Shown here piece by piece: positions 48,023-59,795 of a stretch of DNA of 64,000 nt. Within the stretch, counting starts at the first letter, position 1. Each line of letters opens with the position of its first letter. Below the pieces are notes generated by a model. That model searched no databases and had not been told where the DNA came from. It was given only the letters and a program-made list of their open reading frames with translations. Source of the DNA: Topomyia yanbarensis (lineage: Eukaryota > Arthropoda > Insecta > Diptera > Culicidae); assembly GCF_030247195.1 (NCBI RefSeq), contig NC_080672.1, positions 354,576,413 to 354,640,412 of the forward strand. Direction: 5' to 3'. The translations under genes were made by a program, and so were the position numbers.

Positions 48023-49331
48023 ATGACTTCCCCTGACGGCGGTTCATCTCAAGGTGAGATGGACGTCGAAATAAAATCGGCTCCCCGGCTCAAGGTATAT
48101 CCGAGCTCGGCCACCGGGCCATTTGTGATCTTCTTCCGGACCAAAGAAAAAAAGTGTTTGAATCTGTTGCAGATTTCACGAGTTCTGACGGATCGGTATT
48201 CGGCCGTGACAGAAATATCGAAAATTCGCCCTGATAAGCTTCGGGTGGTGGTTAACAGTTCTACTCAGGCAAACGATATTGCTGGCTACGAGCCCTTTAC
48301 GAAGGAGTACCGGGTTTATATTCCAGCTAGCAGGGTTGAAGTCAGTGGGGTCGTTTCCGATTCGAGTCTGAATTGCGAGGACCTGCTAAAATATGGGACT
48401 GGCTGTTTCAAAGACCCCATGCTTAAGCCAGTGAAGATACTGGAATGCAAACGTTTGCATTCAGCATCAGTCGCAGCTGACGGCAAGAAAATATACGTCA
48501 ACTCAGACTCTTATCGGGTGACCTTCGCCGGCTCTGCCCTGCCCAATTACCTCCTCTTTGACAAGGTTCGTCTACCTGTTCGCCTCTTTGTGCCGCGGGT
48601 CATGAACTGTACTAATTGCAAACAATTGGGACACACAGCCTCCCATTGTAGCAATAAAGCCCGCTGTGGGAAATGCGGTGGGAATCATGCGGATGATTCC
48701 TGTGGTAGAGATGTCGAAAAGTGTCTCTACTGTGGGGGAAACCCACATGATCTCCCTTCATGTCCCGCGTACAAACAGCGCGAGGAAAATCTTAAGCGTT
48801 CCCTTCAGGGACGCTCTAAGCGATCTTTTGCAGAAATGCTTAAGATAGCTACGCCACCTGTCTCTACGAACATCTTTACCAACTTGTCTACTGACGAAGG
48901 CGACTGTGATGAACCCCAGGAGGGAACATCTTCTGCTGTGCCTAGAAGTAGTAGAAAAAGGAAGAACATTTCTTCTTCCAAGCTTCGTCGTAAAGGCCAG
49001 AAGGTGTCTCTTCATGGTCCCCCTAAAATAACTACTCAAGGAAGTACTGGTGCAAAACCGAAGCAAGTCGCTCCTGAGCTCAGAAAAGGAGTTCCCAGCA
49101 CTTCCAGGAACATCAAAAACCCCAAGTGTTCCCATATCTCAGCCAGAGAAAGAAAACAGTGCTGGCTTAATAAATTTCTCTGACATTGTGGACCGTATTC
49201 TTACAGCGTTAAACATTTCTGACCCCCTTAAAAGTATCTTGATAAGCTTTCTCCCCGCAGTAAAAACATTTTTGATGCAGTTCACTGCGAAATGGCCCCT
49301 TCTTTCAGCGATTGTATCCTTCGATGGCTAA
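48023..49331 (+). pseudogene. I-clade ORF1 (gag-like nucleic-acid-binding protein), one frameshift
   Basis: The frame opens at 48023 and runs 386 codons to 49183. It has three zinc knuckles: CTNCKQLGHTASHC (from residue 196), CGKCGGNHADDSC (from 215) and CLYCGGNPHDLPSC (from 234). Upstream is a domain with RTKEKKCLNLLQISRVLTDR. The natural C-terminus lies in another frame: from about 49050 to the stop at 49331 the DNA reads SSEKEFPALPGTSKTPSVPI, then LINFSDIVDRILTALNISDP and AKWPLLSAIVSFDG. A single frameshift somewhere in 49020-49080 therefore breaks ORF1. In the family this protein coats element RNA. Whether the break is fixed or a sequencing error cannot be told. Confidence 0.85.
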
Positions 49332-52300
49332 TTCATCGAACGAGGTCAAGGATTTAATCACTGTTCTACAGTGGAATTGCAGAAGCATTATCCCGAAAAT
49401 CGATTCGTTTAAAATCTTACTAAATAATTTGAAATGCGATGCATTTGCCCTATGCGAGACATGGCTCACTTCAGAAATAACCCTACACTTCCACGATTTT
49501 AATATTATTCGCTTGGATCGAGAAGACTCTTACGGAGGAGTACTTTTGGGGATCAAAAAGTGCTATTCTTTCAATCGGATCGACCTCCCCTCGACACCAG
49601 GCATTGAAGTTGTCGCTTGCCAAACCAGAATTAAAGGCAAAGACCTTTGCATTGCTTCCACCTACATTCCCCCTAGAGCCTCAGTTAGCCACCGACGGCT
49701 TTGCGATATTGCGGAACTCCTCCCCGCACCGAGGCTAGTTTTAGGTGACTTCAACTCCCACGGCACGGCATGGGGTTGCCTTCATGACGATAATCGATCT
49801 ACCCTACTCCATGAGCTTTGCGACAACTTCAATATGACCATTTTGAATACGGGTGAAATGACACGGATTCCTGCCCCTCCAGCGCGTCCGAGCGCCTTAG
49901 ACCTGTCCCTCTGCTCGACATCGCTGCGGTTAGATTGCATGTGGAAGGTAGTCTCTGATCCCCACGGCAGCGACCATCTGCCAATCGTAATTAATATTGC
50001 TAACGGTTCAGGGCCACCGAATACAATCAATGTTTCGTATGACCTCACACGAAATATTGATTGGAAGAGCTACGCGTCCGCGATATCCGAAAAAGTAGAA
50101 TCGACACAAGAGCTTCCTCCGGAGGAAGAGTACGGGTTCCTGGCTGGCTTGATTCTCGATACCGCGATTCAAGCTCAGACTAAACGCGTACCAGACGCGA
50201 ATTCACGCGGGCGTCCTCCCAATCCATGGTGGGACAAAGAGTGCTCAGACGTGTACGCGGAGAAGGCCGCTGCGTATAAGACCTTCCGGGACGACGGGCT
50301 GCCAGCTAGCTACCGACAGTACGCGATGGCGGAAACGCGCATGAAGAGTTTGATAAAAGCCAAAAAACGTAGCTACTGGCGCCGGTTCGTCGACGGACTA
50401 ACGAGAGAAACATCGATGAGCACTCTTTGGAGTACGGCCCGGCGCTTACGAAACCGAAACAGTACCAATGAGAGCGTGGAATATTCAAACCGTTGGATAT
50501 TCGATTTTGCCAAGAAGGTTTGTCCGGATTCCGCCCCGGCACAGAAGATCTACCGCGCCGCGTCCCCTCACAATAACGCGAACGAAACACCGTTTTCGAT
50601 GGTGGAGTTCTCACTTGCTCTCTTATCATGTAACAATAAAGCCCCAGGGCCAGACAGAATCAAATTTAACTTGTTAAAGAGTCTGCCAGACTCTGCCAAA
50701 AGACGCTTGTTGAATTTATTTAATAAGTTTCTTGAGGGTAATATTGTCCCTCATGATTGGAGGCAAGTGAAGGTCATTGCCATCCAAAAACCAGGAAAAC
50801 CAGCCTCCGACCACAACTCGTATCGACCGATTGCGATGCTGTCCTGTATCCGAAAGTTGTTCGAGAAAATGATCTTGTTTCGCCTCGATAATTGGGTTGA
50901 AGCAAATGGCTTACTGTCAGATACACAATTTGGTTTCCGCAAAGGCAAAGGGACGAACGATTGTCTTGCGTTGCTCTCAACAGAAATTCAAATGGCTTAT
51001 GCTAGCAAAGAGCAGATGGCATCAGTTTTCCTAGATATAAAGGGGGCTTTTGACTCAGTTTCTATCAAAATTCTTTCTGAGAAGCTGCACCAGCATGGTC
51101 TTTCACCGACTCTAAACAACTTTTTGCTAAACTTGCTGTCTGAAAAAAATATACATTTTTCGCATGGTGATTTATCGACATCACGAATTAGCTATATGGG
51201 TCTTCCCCAGGGCTCATGTCTAAGCCCCCTTCTCTATAACTTTTACGTGAATGACATTGACGAATGTCTTGTCAATTCCTGCACGCTAAGGCAGCTTGCA
51301 GATGACGGTGTGGTCTCTATTACAGGTTCCAAAGCCGTCGATCTGCAAGGACCATTGCAAGATACCTTGGACAATTTGTCTGCTTGGGCCCTCCAGCTAG
51401 GTATCGAGTTCTCCACGGAGAAAACTGAGCTAGTCGTATTTTCAAGGAAGCGTGAACCAGCGCAACTACAGCTTCAATTAATGGGTCAAACTATTGCTCA
51501 GGTTTCAACTTTCAAATATCTCGGGGTCTGGTTCGACTCTAAAGGAACCTGGGGATGTCACATTAGGTATCTGAAACAGAAGTGCCAACAAAGGATCAAC
51601 TTTCTCCGTACAATAACCAGAACATGGTGGGGTGCCCACCCAGGAGACCTGATCAGGCTGTACCAAACAACAATATTGTCGGTGATGGAGTACGGGAGTT
51701 TCTGTTTCCGCTCCGCTGCGAACATAAATTTCATCAAACTAGAGCGAATCCAATATTGTTGTTTGCGTATTGCTTTGGGTTGCATGCACTCGACACATAC
51801 GATGAGTTTAGAAGTGCTGGCGGGCGTCCTTCCGCTGAAAAATCGATTTTGGGAACTCTCATATCGATTGCTCATCCGATGCGATATCTTGAACCCGTTA
51901 GTAATTGCAAATTTCGAAAGGCTTGTCGAGCTCAATTCTCAAACCCGATTTATGTCCTTGTACTTCGATTACATGGCACAAAATATCAATCCTTCTTCAT
52001 ACTATCCCAACCGTGTCAATCTCTTTCATGCTTCTGATTCAACTGTATTCTTCGACACATCCATGAAAGACGAGATTCGTGGAATCCCGGATCACATACG
52101 CCCGCAAGTGATCCCAAGCATCTTTCATAGTAAATTTCGAGAAGTCGACTGCAACAAGATGTTTTACACCGACGGGTCAAGCCTCGACGGCTCCACTGGC
52201 TTCGGTATATTCAATCAAAACCTCACCGCCTCATTCAAACTCAATGATCCTGCTTCAGTTTACGTCGCAGAACTTGCTGCTATTCAGTATACCCTTGGGA

Positions 52301-53010
52301 TCATTGATACTTTGCCCACCGATCATTACTTTATTGTCTCGGATAGCCTCAGCTCAATCGAGGCTCTCCGTTCAATGAAACCTAGAAAGCATATTCCATA
52401 TTTTCTGGGGAAAATCTGGGACCGCCTGCGTGCTTTGTCTGAAAGATCGTACAAGATTACCTTAGTTTGGGTTCCCTCGCATTGCTCCATTCCAGGTAAT
52501 GAAGAAGCGGACTCTTTAGCTAAGGCGGGCGCTTTACAAGGTGACATATATGAAAGACCAATTAGCTTCAGCGAATTTTTCAGTATCACTCATCAGAGAA
52601 CCCTCGAAAGTTGGCAAACTTCATGGAGCAATGGTGAACTGGGAAGGTGGCTACATTCGATAATCCCTAAGGTATCGACGAAACCTTGGTTCAGAGGGAT
52701 GGATGTGGGTCGGGATTTCATTCGCGTGATGTCTCGGCTCATGTCCAATCACTACACGCTGGACGCACATCTCCGGCGTATTGGGCTCGTGGATAGCGGT
52801 ATCTGCGCTTGTGGCAACGGTTATCACGAAATCGAACATGTTGTCTGGGCATGCGCCGAGTACTGTTCTGCCAGATCTCAACTATTCGATTCCCTTCGGG
52901 CCCGAGGAAGATCACCCAATGTCCCGGTTCGAGTTGTACTAGCAAGCCGCGATATTCTCTACATGTCCCTTATATATACGTTCCTCAAAACCATCAATAT
53001 CCAAATTTAA
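49324..53010 (+). CDS. I-clade ORF2 polyprotein: APE endonuclease, RT, RNase H, zinc motif
   Basis: The frame is open from 49312; ATG at 49324 (MANSSNEV) is the likelier start because it overlaps the ORF1 stop. Residue numbers count from 49312. Endonuclease: VLQWNCRS (18-25), CETW, GDFNSHG (D146), SALDLSL and SDHLPI (D221, H222). RT: FLDIKGAFDSV (motif A, D575), GLPQGSCLSPLLYNFYVNDI (motif B) and LADDGV (motif C, D664-D665, with L where Y is usual). RNase H: YTDGSS (D954), AELAAI, SDSLSS and GNEEAD (D1067). A C-terminal CX1C-X8-H-X4-C motif (C1165 to C1181) precedes the end. All catalytic residues are present and no stop interrupts the frame. It would cut target DNA, copy the RNA from the nick and degrade the template. 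Activity is an inference; with ORF1 broken, retrotransposition would need helper ORF1. Confidence 0.95.
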   Translation: MANSSNEVKDLITVLQWNCRSIIPKIDSFKILLNNLKCDAFALCETWLTSEITLHFHDFNIIRLDREDSYGGVLLGIKKCYSFNRIDLPSTPGIEVVACQTRIKGKDLCIASTYIPPRASVSHRRLCDIAELLPAPRLVLGDFNSHGTAWGCLHDDNRSTLLHELCDNFNMTILNTGEMTRIPAPPARPSALDLSLCSTSLRLDCMWKVVSDPHGSDHLPIVINIANGSGPPNTINVSYDLTRNIDWKSYASAISEKVESTQELPPEEEYGFLAGLILDTAIQAQTKRVPDANSRGRPPNPWWDKECSDVYAEKAAAYKTFRDDGLPASYRQYAMAETRMKSLIKAKKRSYWRRFVDGLTRETSMSTLWSTARRLRNRNSTNESVEYSNRWIFDFAKKVCPDSAPAQKIYRAASPHNNANETPFSMVEFSLALLSCNNKAPGPDRIKFNLLKSLPDSAKRRLLNLFNKFLEGNIVPHDWRQVKVIAIQKPGKPASDHNSYRPIAMLSCIRKLFEKMILFRLDNWVEANGLLSDTQFGFRKGKGTNDCLALLSTEIQMAYASKEQMASVFLDIKGAFDSVSIKILSEKLHQHGLSPTLNNFLLNLLSEKNIHFSHGDLSTSRISYMGLPQGSCLSPLLYNFYVNDIDECLVNSCTLRQLADDGVVSITGSKAVDLQGPLQDTLDNLSAWALQLGIEFSTEKTELVVFSRKREPAQLQLQLMGQTIAQVSTFKYLGVWFDSKGTWGCHIRYLKQKCQQRINFLRTITRTWWGAHPGDLIRLYQTTILSVMEYGSFCFRSAANINFIKLERIQYCCLRIALGCMHSTHTMSLEVLAGVLPLKNRFWELSYRLLIRCDILNPLVIANFERLVELNSQTRFMSLYFDYMAQNINPSSYYPNRVNLFHASDSTVFFDTSMKDEIRGIPDHIRPQVIPSIFHSKFREVDCNKMFYTDGSSLDGSTGFGIFNQNLTASFKLNDPASVYVAELAAIQYTLGIIDTLPTDHYFIVSDSLSSIEALRSMKPRKHIPYFLGKIWDRLRALSERSYKITLVWVPSHCSIPGNEEADSLAKAGALQGDIYERPISFSEFFSITHQRTLESWQTSWSNGELGRWLHSIIPKVSTKPWFRGMDVGRDFIRVMSRLMSNHYTLDAHLRRIGLVDSGICACGNGYHEIEHVVWACAEYCSARSQLFDSLRARGRSPNVPVRVVLASRDILYMSLIYTFLKTINIQI

Positions 53011-54078
53011 ATGCCCCTATCTTTTCTCTTATCATTCGCAGAAGTGCCCTCTTCCGCCTACCGTACCCCAACGATGGTTTGATACGACTCCAAGACGAGA
53101 CAAAACATCTGTCGAATGAACCAACAACACGAGATCTACAGTACAACATCACACACGCAGCGCGGTGTGTTCCCGATCCGTATCTGAGCCGTACTACGAA
53201 ATCGTCTGGAGGAACCCCTGCCGGCTCGAGGAAAACCGCCCGGTGTCCCAATACTTGATACATCCGTTCGAATCTGTAATCCTGGCCGTTGATTCCTGAT
53301 GCCGGAAACTGAAAGTTTATATTCCCCCCCGTTTAGCCTTGTCCACCCTCTCTCCCATGTCTCTGATACACAGATGTATGACTTCACCCCTCCTCCCCTT
53401 GAATATCTTCCCAAAACTTATGTGCCCCCCTATCTTCTAGTGTTAGCTGATCAATCCGTTCGAATCTATAATCCTGGCCGTTGATTCCTGATGCCGGAAA
53501 CTGAAAGTTTATATCTCACCCCCCCCCCCCCCCCCCCTTCAGCCTTGTCCACCCACCCTCCCATGTCTCTGATACACAGATGTATGACTTCACCCCTTTC
53601 TCCCCTTGAATATCTTCCCAAAATTTATGTGCCCCCCTATCTTCTAGTTTTAGTTGATCAATATTTAATCTCATTAAGAAATGCACAACAGTACCACTAC
53701 TTTAAAATAGCCCTAATTAATTCCCCTTAATCTTGAACCACTCTTTCTAGTTATCTCTAGTTAATAAGCTTGTACAATGTTCCGCTTAGTTAATAATTAT
53801 TTTTTTCTACAATCTCCCTTCTAAAAATCATAAAGTGAATTACTATACAAAGAACACACAAAATGACCCGTCCCCCAAATCTTACGAATATTATATTATA
53901 CCCTCTTTTATATGTATAAGTTAGCTGTAGTTTTTTTTAGTTTCATTATATAAAACAAAATAATATTGAAATGTGTAACCCCCTAGTTTTAAGAAATTCA
54001 AAATGTAAAACAATGAAAAAATGGCACCTTTAAGCTAACGCATACGTGCCTTATCAAATAAACAAATTGAAAAAAAAA
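53011..54078 (+). other. 3' UTR of the I-clade element with a 192-bp tandem duplication
   Basis: A block containing CCGTTGATTCCTGATGCCGG and TCTGATACACAGATGTATGA occurs twice (about 53265-53456 and 53457-53660), at a period of 192 bp. The second unit holds a C-run of about 19 (53519-53537) where the first has 7. The segment from 53835 (ATTACTATACAAAG, then ATGGCACCTTTAAGCTAACG) is shared with the deleted copy at 39087-39295 and ends AAATAAACAAATTGAAAAA. Confidence 0.85.
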
Positions 54079-54089
54079 AACAAAACGAC

Positions 54090-54344
54090 CGAAATAAAAA
54101 AAGTAAAGCAAAAAATGAAATAATAGGTTTTTAAATTCATAAAATGAGTAGAAAAATTAATGTAAATCAAAATTATAATATATATGAATCAAATTAGATT
54201 AGGTTATTAAATAAAAATTAAGATTATATTTAGAAATAGTTATAAGATTAATAGAATAAATTGACTCATACTAACAAATTGAATGAAATAAAACGAATGA
54301 CTGAACATTAAATGCATAACATTAAAGATATGAATAAAATGCAT
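54090..54344. repeat. Degenerate left flank of the 9-bp satellite
   Basis: AT-rich sequence with scattered ATGAATCAAAT-like words (for example about 54183-54196), grading into the regular array. Confidence 0.55.
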
Positions 54345-57300
54345 AAAATGAATCGATTGAATCAAATGAATCAAATGAATCAAATGAATCAAATGAATCA
54401 CATGAATCAAATGAATCAAATGAATCAAATGATTTAAATGATTCAAATGATTTAAATGATTTAAATGAATCAAATGAATCAAATGAACCAAATGAATCAA
54501 ATAAATCAAATGAAACAAATGAATCAATTGAATCAAATGAATCAAATGAATCAAATGAATCAAATGAATCAAATGAATCAAATGAATCAAATGAATCAAA
54601 TGAATCAAATGAATCAAATGAATCAAATGAATCAAATGAATCAAATGAATCAAATGAATCAAATGAATCAAATGAATCAAATGAATCAAATGAATCAAAT
54701 GAATCAAATGAATCAAATGAATCAAATGAATCAAATGAATCAAATGAATCAAATGAATCAAATGAATCAAATGAATCAAATGAATCAAATGAATCAAATG
54801 AATCAAATGAATCAAATGAATCAAATGAATCAAACGAAACAAATGAAACAAATGAATCAAATGAATCAAATGAATCAAATGAATCAAATGAATCAAATGA
54901 ATCAAATGAATCAAATGAATCAAATGAATCAAATGAATCAAATGAATCAAATGAATCAAATGAATCAAATGAATCAAATGAATCAAATGAATCAAATGAA
55001 TCAAATGAATCAAATGAATCAAATGAATCAAATGAATCAAATGAATCAAATGAATCAAATGAATCAAATGAATCAAATGAATCAAATGAATCAAATGAAT
55101 CAAATGAATCAAATGAATCAAATGAATCAAATGAATCAAATGAATCAAATGAATCAAATGAATCAAATGAATCAAATGAATCAAATGAATCAAATGAATC
55201 AAATGAATCAAATGAATCAAATGAATCAAATGAATCAAATGAATCAAATGAATCAAACGAAACAAATGAAACAAATGAATCAAATGAATCAAATGAATCA
55301 AATGAATCAAATGAATCAAATGAATCAAATGAATCAAATGAATCAAATGAATCAAATGAATCAAATGAATCAAATGAATCAAATGAATCAAATGAATCAA
55401 ATGAATCAAATGAATCAAATGAATCAAATGAATCAAATGAATCAAATGAATCAAATGAATCAAATGAATCAAATGATTCAAATGAATCAAATGATTCAAA
55501 TGAATCAAATGAATCAAATGAATCAAATGAATCAAATGAATCAAATGAATCAAATGAATCAAATGAATCAAATGAATCAAATGAATCAAATGAATCAAAT
55601 GAATCAAATGAATCAAATGAATCAAATGAATCAAATGAATCAAATGAATCAAATGAATCAAATGAATCAAATGAATCAAATGAATCAAATGAATCAAATG
55701 AATCAAATGAATCAAATGAATCAAATGAATCAAATGAATCAAATGAATCAAATGAATCAAATGAATCAAATGAATCAAATGAATCAAATGAATCAAATGA
55801 ATCAAATGAATCAAATGAATCAAATGAATCAAATGAATCAAATGAATCAAATGAATCAAATGATTCAAATGATTTAAATGAATCAAATGAATCAAATGAA
55901 TCGAATGAATCAAATGAATCAAATGAATCAAATGAATCAAATGAATCAAATGAATCAAATGAATCAAATGAATCAAATGAATCAAATGAATCAAATGAAT
56001 CAAATGAATCAAATGAATCAAATGAATCAAATGAATCAAATGAACCAAATGAATCAAATAAATCAAATGAAACAAATGAATCAATTGAATCAAATGAATT
56101 AAATTAATCAAATGAATCAAATGAATCAAATGAATCAAATGAATCAAACGAAACAAATGAATCAAATGAATCAAATGAATCAAATGAATCAAACGAAACA
56201 AATGAAACAAATGAATCAAATGAATCAAATGAATCAAATGAATCAAAAGAATCAAATGATTCAAATGAATCAAATGAATCAAATGAATCAAATGAATCAA
56301 ATAAATCAAATGAATCAAATGAATCAAATGATTCAAATGAATCAAATGAATCAAATGAATCAAATGAATCAAATGAATCAAATGAATCAAATGAATCAAA
56401 TGAACCAAATGAATCAAATAAATCAAATGAAACAAATGAATCAATTGAATCAAATGAATCAAATGAATCAAATGAATCAAATGAATCAAATGAATCAAAT
56501 GAATCAAATGAATCAAATGAATCAAATGAATCAAATGAATCAAATGAATCAAATGAACCAAATTAATCAAATAAATCAAATGAAACAAATGAATCAATTG
56601 AATCAAATGAATCAAATGAATCAAATGAATCAAATGAATCAAATGAATCAAATGAATCAAATGAATCAAATGAATCAAATGAATCAAATGAATCAAATGA
56701 ATCAAATGAATCAAATGAACCAAATGAATCAAATAAATCAAATGAAACAAATGAATCAATTGAATCAAATGAATCAAATGAACCAAATGAATCAAATAAA
56801 TCAAATGAAACAAATGAATCAATTGAATCAAATGAATCAAATGAATCAAATGAATCAAATGAATCAAATGAATCAAATGAATCAAATGAATCAAATGAAT
56901 CAAACGAAACAAATGAAACAAATGAATCAAATGAATCAAATGAATCAAATGAATCAAATGAATCAAATGAATCAAATGAATCAAATGAATCAAATGAATC
57001 AAATGAATCAAATGAATCAAATGAATCAAATGAATCAAATGAATCAAATGATTCAAATGAATCAAATGAATCAAATGAATCAAATGAATCAAATGAATCA
57101 AATGATTCAAATGATTCAAATGATTCAAATGAATCAAATGAATCAAATGAATCAAATGAATCAAATGAATCAAATGAATCAAATGAATCAAATGAATCAA
57201 ATGAATCAAATGAATCAAATGAATCAAATGAATCAAATGAATCAAATGAATCAAATGAATCAAATGAATCAAATGAATCAAATGAATCAAATGAATCAAA

Positions 57301-58455
57301 TGAATCAAATGAATCAAATGAATCAAATGAATCAAATGATTCAAATGATTTAAATGAATCAAATGAATCAAATGAATCAAATGAATCGAATGAATCAAAT
57401 GAATCAAATGAATCAAATGAATCAAATGAATCAAATGAATCAAATGAATCAAATGAATCAAATGAACCAAATGAATCAAATAAATCAAATGAAACAAATG
57501 AATCAATTGAATCAAATGAATTAAATGAATCAAATGAATCAAATGAATCAAATGAATCAAATGAATCAAATGAATCAAACGAAACAAATGAAACAAATGA
57601 ATCAAATGAATCAAATGAATCAAATGAATCAAATGAATCAAATGAATCAAATGAATCAAATGAATCAAATGAATCAAATGAATCAAATGAATCAAATGAA
57701 TCAAAAGAATCAAATGATTCAAATGAATCAAATGAATCAAATAAATCAAATGAATCAAATGAATCAAATGAATCAAATGAATCAAATGAATCAAATGAAT
57801 CAAATGAATCAAATGAATCAAATGAATCAAATGAATCAAATGAATCAAATGAATCAAATGAATCAAATGAATCAAATGAATCAAATGAATCAAATGAATC
57901 AAATGAATCAAATGAATCAAATGAATCAAATGAATCAAATGAATCAAATGAATCAAATGAATCAAATGAATCAAATGAATCAAATGAATCAAATGAATCA
58001 AATGAATCAAATGAATCAAATGAATCAAATGAATCAAATGAATCAAATGAATCAAATAAATCAAATGAATCAAATGAATCAAATGAATCAAATGAATCAA
58101 ATGAATCAAATGAATCAAATGAATCAAATGAATCAAATGAATCAAATGAATCAAATGAATCAAATGAATCAAATGAATCAAATGAATCAAATGAATCAAA
58201 TGAATCAAATAAATCAAATGAATCAAATGAATCAACTGAATCAAAAGAATCAAAAGAATCAAATGAATCAAATGAATCAAATGAATTAAATGAATCAAAT
58301 GAATCGAATAACTCAAATGAATCAAATGAATCATATGAATCAAATGAATCAAATGAATCACATGAATCAAATAAATCAAATAAATCAAATAAATCAAATA
58401 AATCAAATAAATCAAATAAATCAAATAAATCAAATGAATTAAATGAATCAAATTG
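54345..58455. repeat. 4.1-kb satellite of the 9-bp unit AATCAAATG
   Basis: About 455 nearly identical 9-bp units. Because 9 is a multiple of three, four of six frames lack stops, producing very long apparent frames (Met-Asn-Gln or Ile-His-Leu runs) with no coding meaning. Variant blocks recur. GAACCAAATGAATCAAATAA with downstream GAAACAAATGAATCAATTG appears near 54485, 56042, 56402, 56555, 56718, 56782 and 57464. CAAACGAAACAAATG appears near 54833, 55255, 56148, 56190, 56902 and 57577. This shows higher-order amplification of segments hundreds of bases long. Confidence 0.97.
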
Positions 58456-59000
58456 ATTTAGTTCATCCAGTGAATACAATGAATCAAATGAATAAAAAGA
58501 ATGGATGAACAAAATGAATAAAGTAAAAAAATAAATGAAATGCATAAATAAAACAAACGAATCAAATAAACAAAATGAGCTGAAGTGATAAAATGAATAA
58601 AAAGAAGCAAATGAGCAGAATTTAATGCATTGTTTAAAATGAAAAATTGAACAATGGTAAAAGGTTATAAATTAATATAAAGAAATAAATTGAATCAAAT
58701 AAATTATTTGGATGGAATGATTAAAACTGAAAATGTAGTCAGATTATTAAAATGAAGAAACTGAACAAAATGAACAAAATGAATAAACTGGAAAAAATGA
58801 ATAAAATGCATACAATGAAAACAATGAATAAAATAAGTTAAATGAATGATATGAGTAAAATGCACAAAAAGAGTAAAGTGACCAGAGTGAATCCAAAGAA
58901 TGAAACGAATAAAATAAGTAAAATGAACGCAGATGAACAAAACGAATAAAAAGATGCGGAATGAAATAATTAATTAAAAAGAAATGGTCATATATTTGAA
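58456..59000. repeat. Degenerate right flank of the 9-bp satellite
   Basis: Irregular AAATGAATAAAATG-type words gradually lose the period: (AATAAATCA)n near 58365-58435 within the array end, then mixed ATGAATAAA/ATGAACAAA. Array edges appear older than the homogenised centre. Confidence 0.65.
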
Positions 59001-59795
59001 GCTAAAAACATTTTTGAATAAAGAAAATGAATAAACCGGATTGTACGAATTTGAGAACCATTGCATCAGAAAGTTTTGAAATGTTTTTGAAAATCCCATC
59101 TTCTGAGAAAAGGCTAATAAATATGCAATGGACTTTCTAGGGCTTCCATCTTTTTTTAGTTTTATTCTTTTTGTTTTCATGCTTCTTTACTTGACGGCGT
59201 CGTTTTAAGATTATCTGGTGTTTCTACTTTATTGTTGTACCTTAATTAGTTATCAGGAACCTGGAATGTTCAATTTGCTTTGGAATTCGAAGTTTACTTT
59301 TTGGTCACATATTCCCGAAAAAAGATTTATGTACAGAATAGAATTTCCAGGTCCAGTATTTTAACGCACAATTGAATACAGTAAAATGTGACAAGGTCAC
59401 ATGTGCTTTCAAGGCCCTTGAACAGAGAACGACAGGGAGAATGCGATTCGTGAATGAGACAGGTACATATTTCAAAGTTTTTATTTGCATTGAAGTAAAT
59501 AGTGTGAAATGTCTAGGCTATGTCGATAGCAGGTGCATTCAGTTGATTGCAATGCAGTCTCTTTCCATTCATCCTTATAGCTTTCATATTGTTTCGTTCG
59601 GAATTCTCGTGCAGAAAATATGGATAAATAAGTCCTATACAGACCAAAGAAATGGTTCAAACTACTCAGTATATCCAGATATGGACGACGATAAGTTAGA
59701 AGACACATTGTAGTTGCATCCCCCATCGAGAGTGGGTACTTTGGGAGACTTCTTTTCCTGGATCTAATTTGTGGATATTTTTGGTCTTTGATCCG
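59001..59795. other. Intergenic, no recognised gene
   Basis: A plus frame of 113 codons at 59372-59713 has no motif I know. Its acidic end (DMDDDKLEDTL) is not informative. No other feature is supported. Confidence 0.35.

Larger units (their letters stand above)
47716..54078 (+). mobile_element. Full-length I-clade (MosquI-like) non-LTR retrotransposon
   Basis: ACAAAACGACC occurs at 47705-47715 and 54079-54089, an 11-bp target-site duplication that fixes both ends. The element is 6363 bp: a 5' UTR starting TCATTCGTTATCGAGC, ORF1 (from 48023), ORF2 (49324-53010), a 3' UTR of about 1.05 kb and a short A-rich 3' end. Decayed copies at 12677-13172 and 36600-39295 define the family. The clean duplication and open ORF2 make this the youngest large insertion in the window. 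The clade is inferred from three ORF1 zinc knuckles and an RNase H at the end of ORF2; MosquI naming is from memory. Confidence 0.92.

Noticed and set aside
49782..52945. Several antisense frames over the I-clade ORF2
   Set aside because: Shadows of the 1232-codon sense frame; none carries a known motif.
54240..58545. Frames of 1403, 660, 470 and 413 codons (Ile-His-Leu, Asp-Ser-Phe or Met-Asn-Gln runs)
   Set aside because: They are direct consequences of a 9-bp tandem repeat without stop words. There is no start context, no sequence variation of coding type, and no non-repeat domain.
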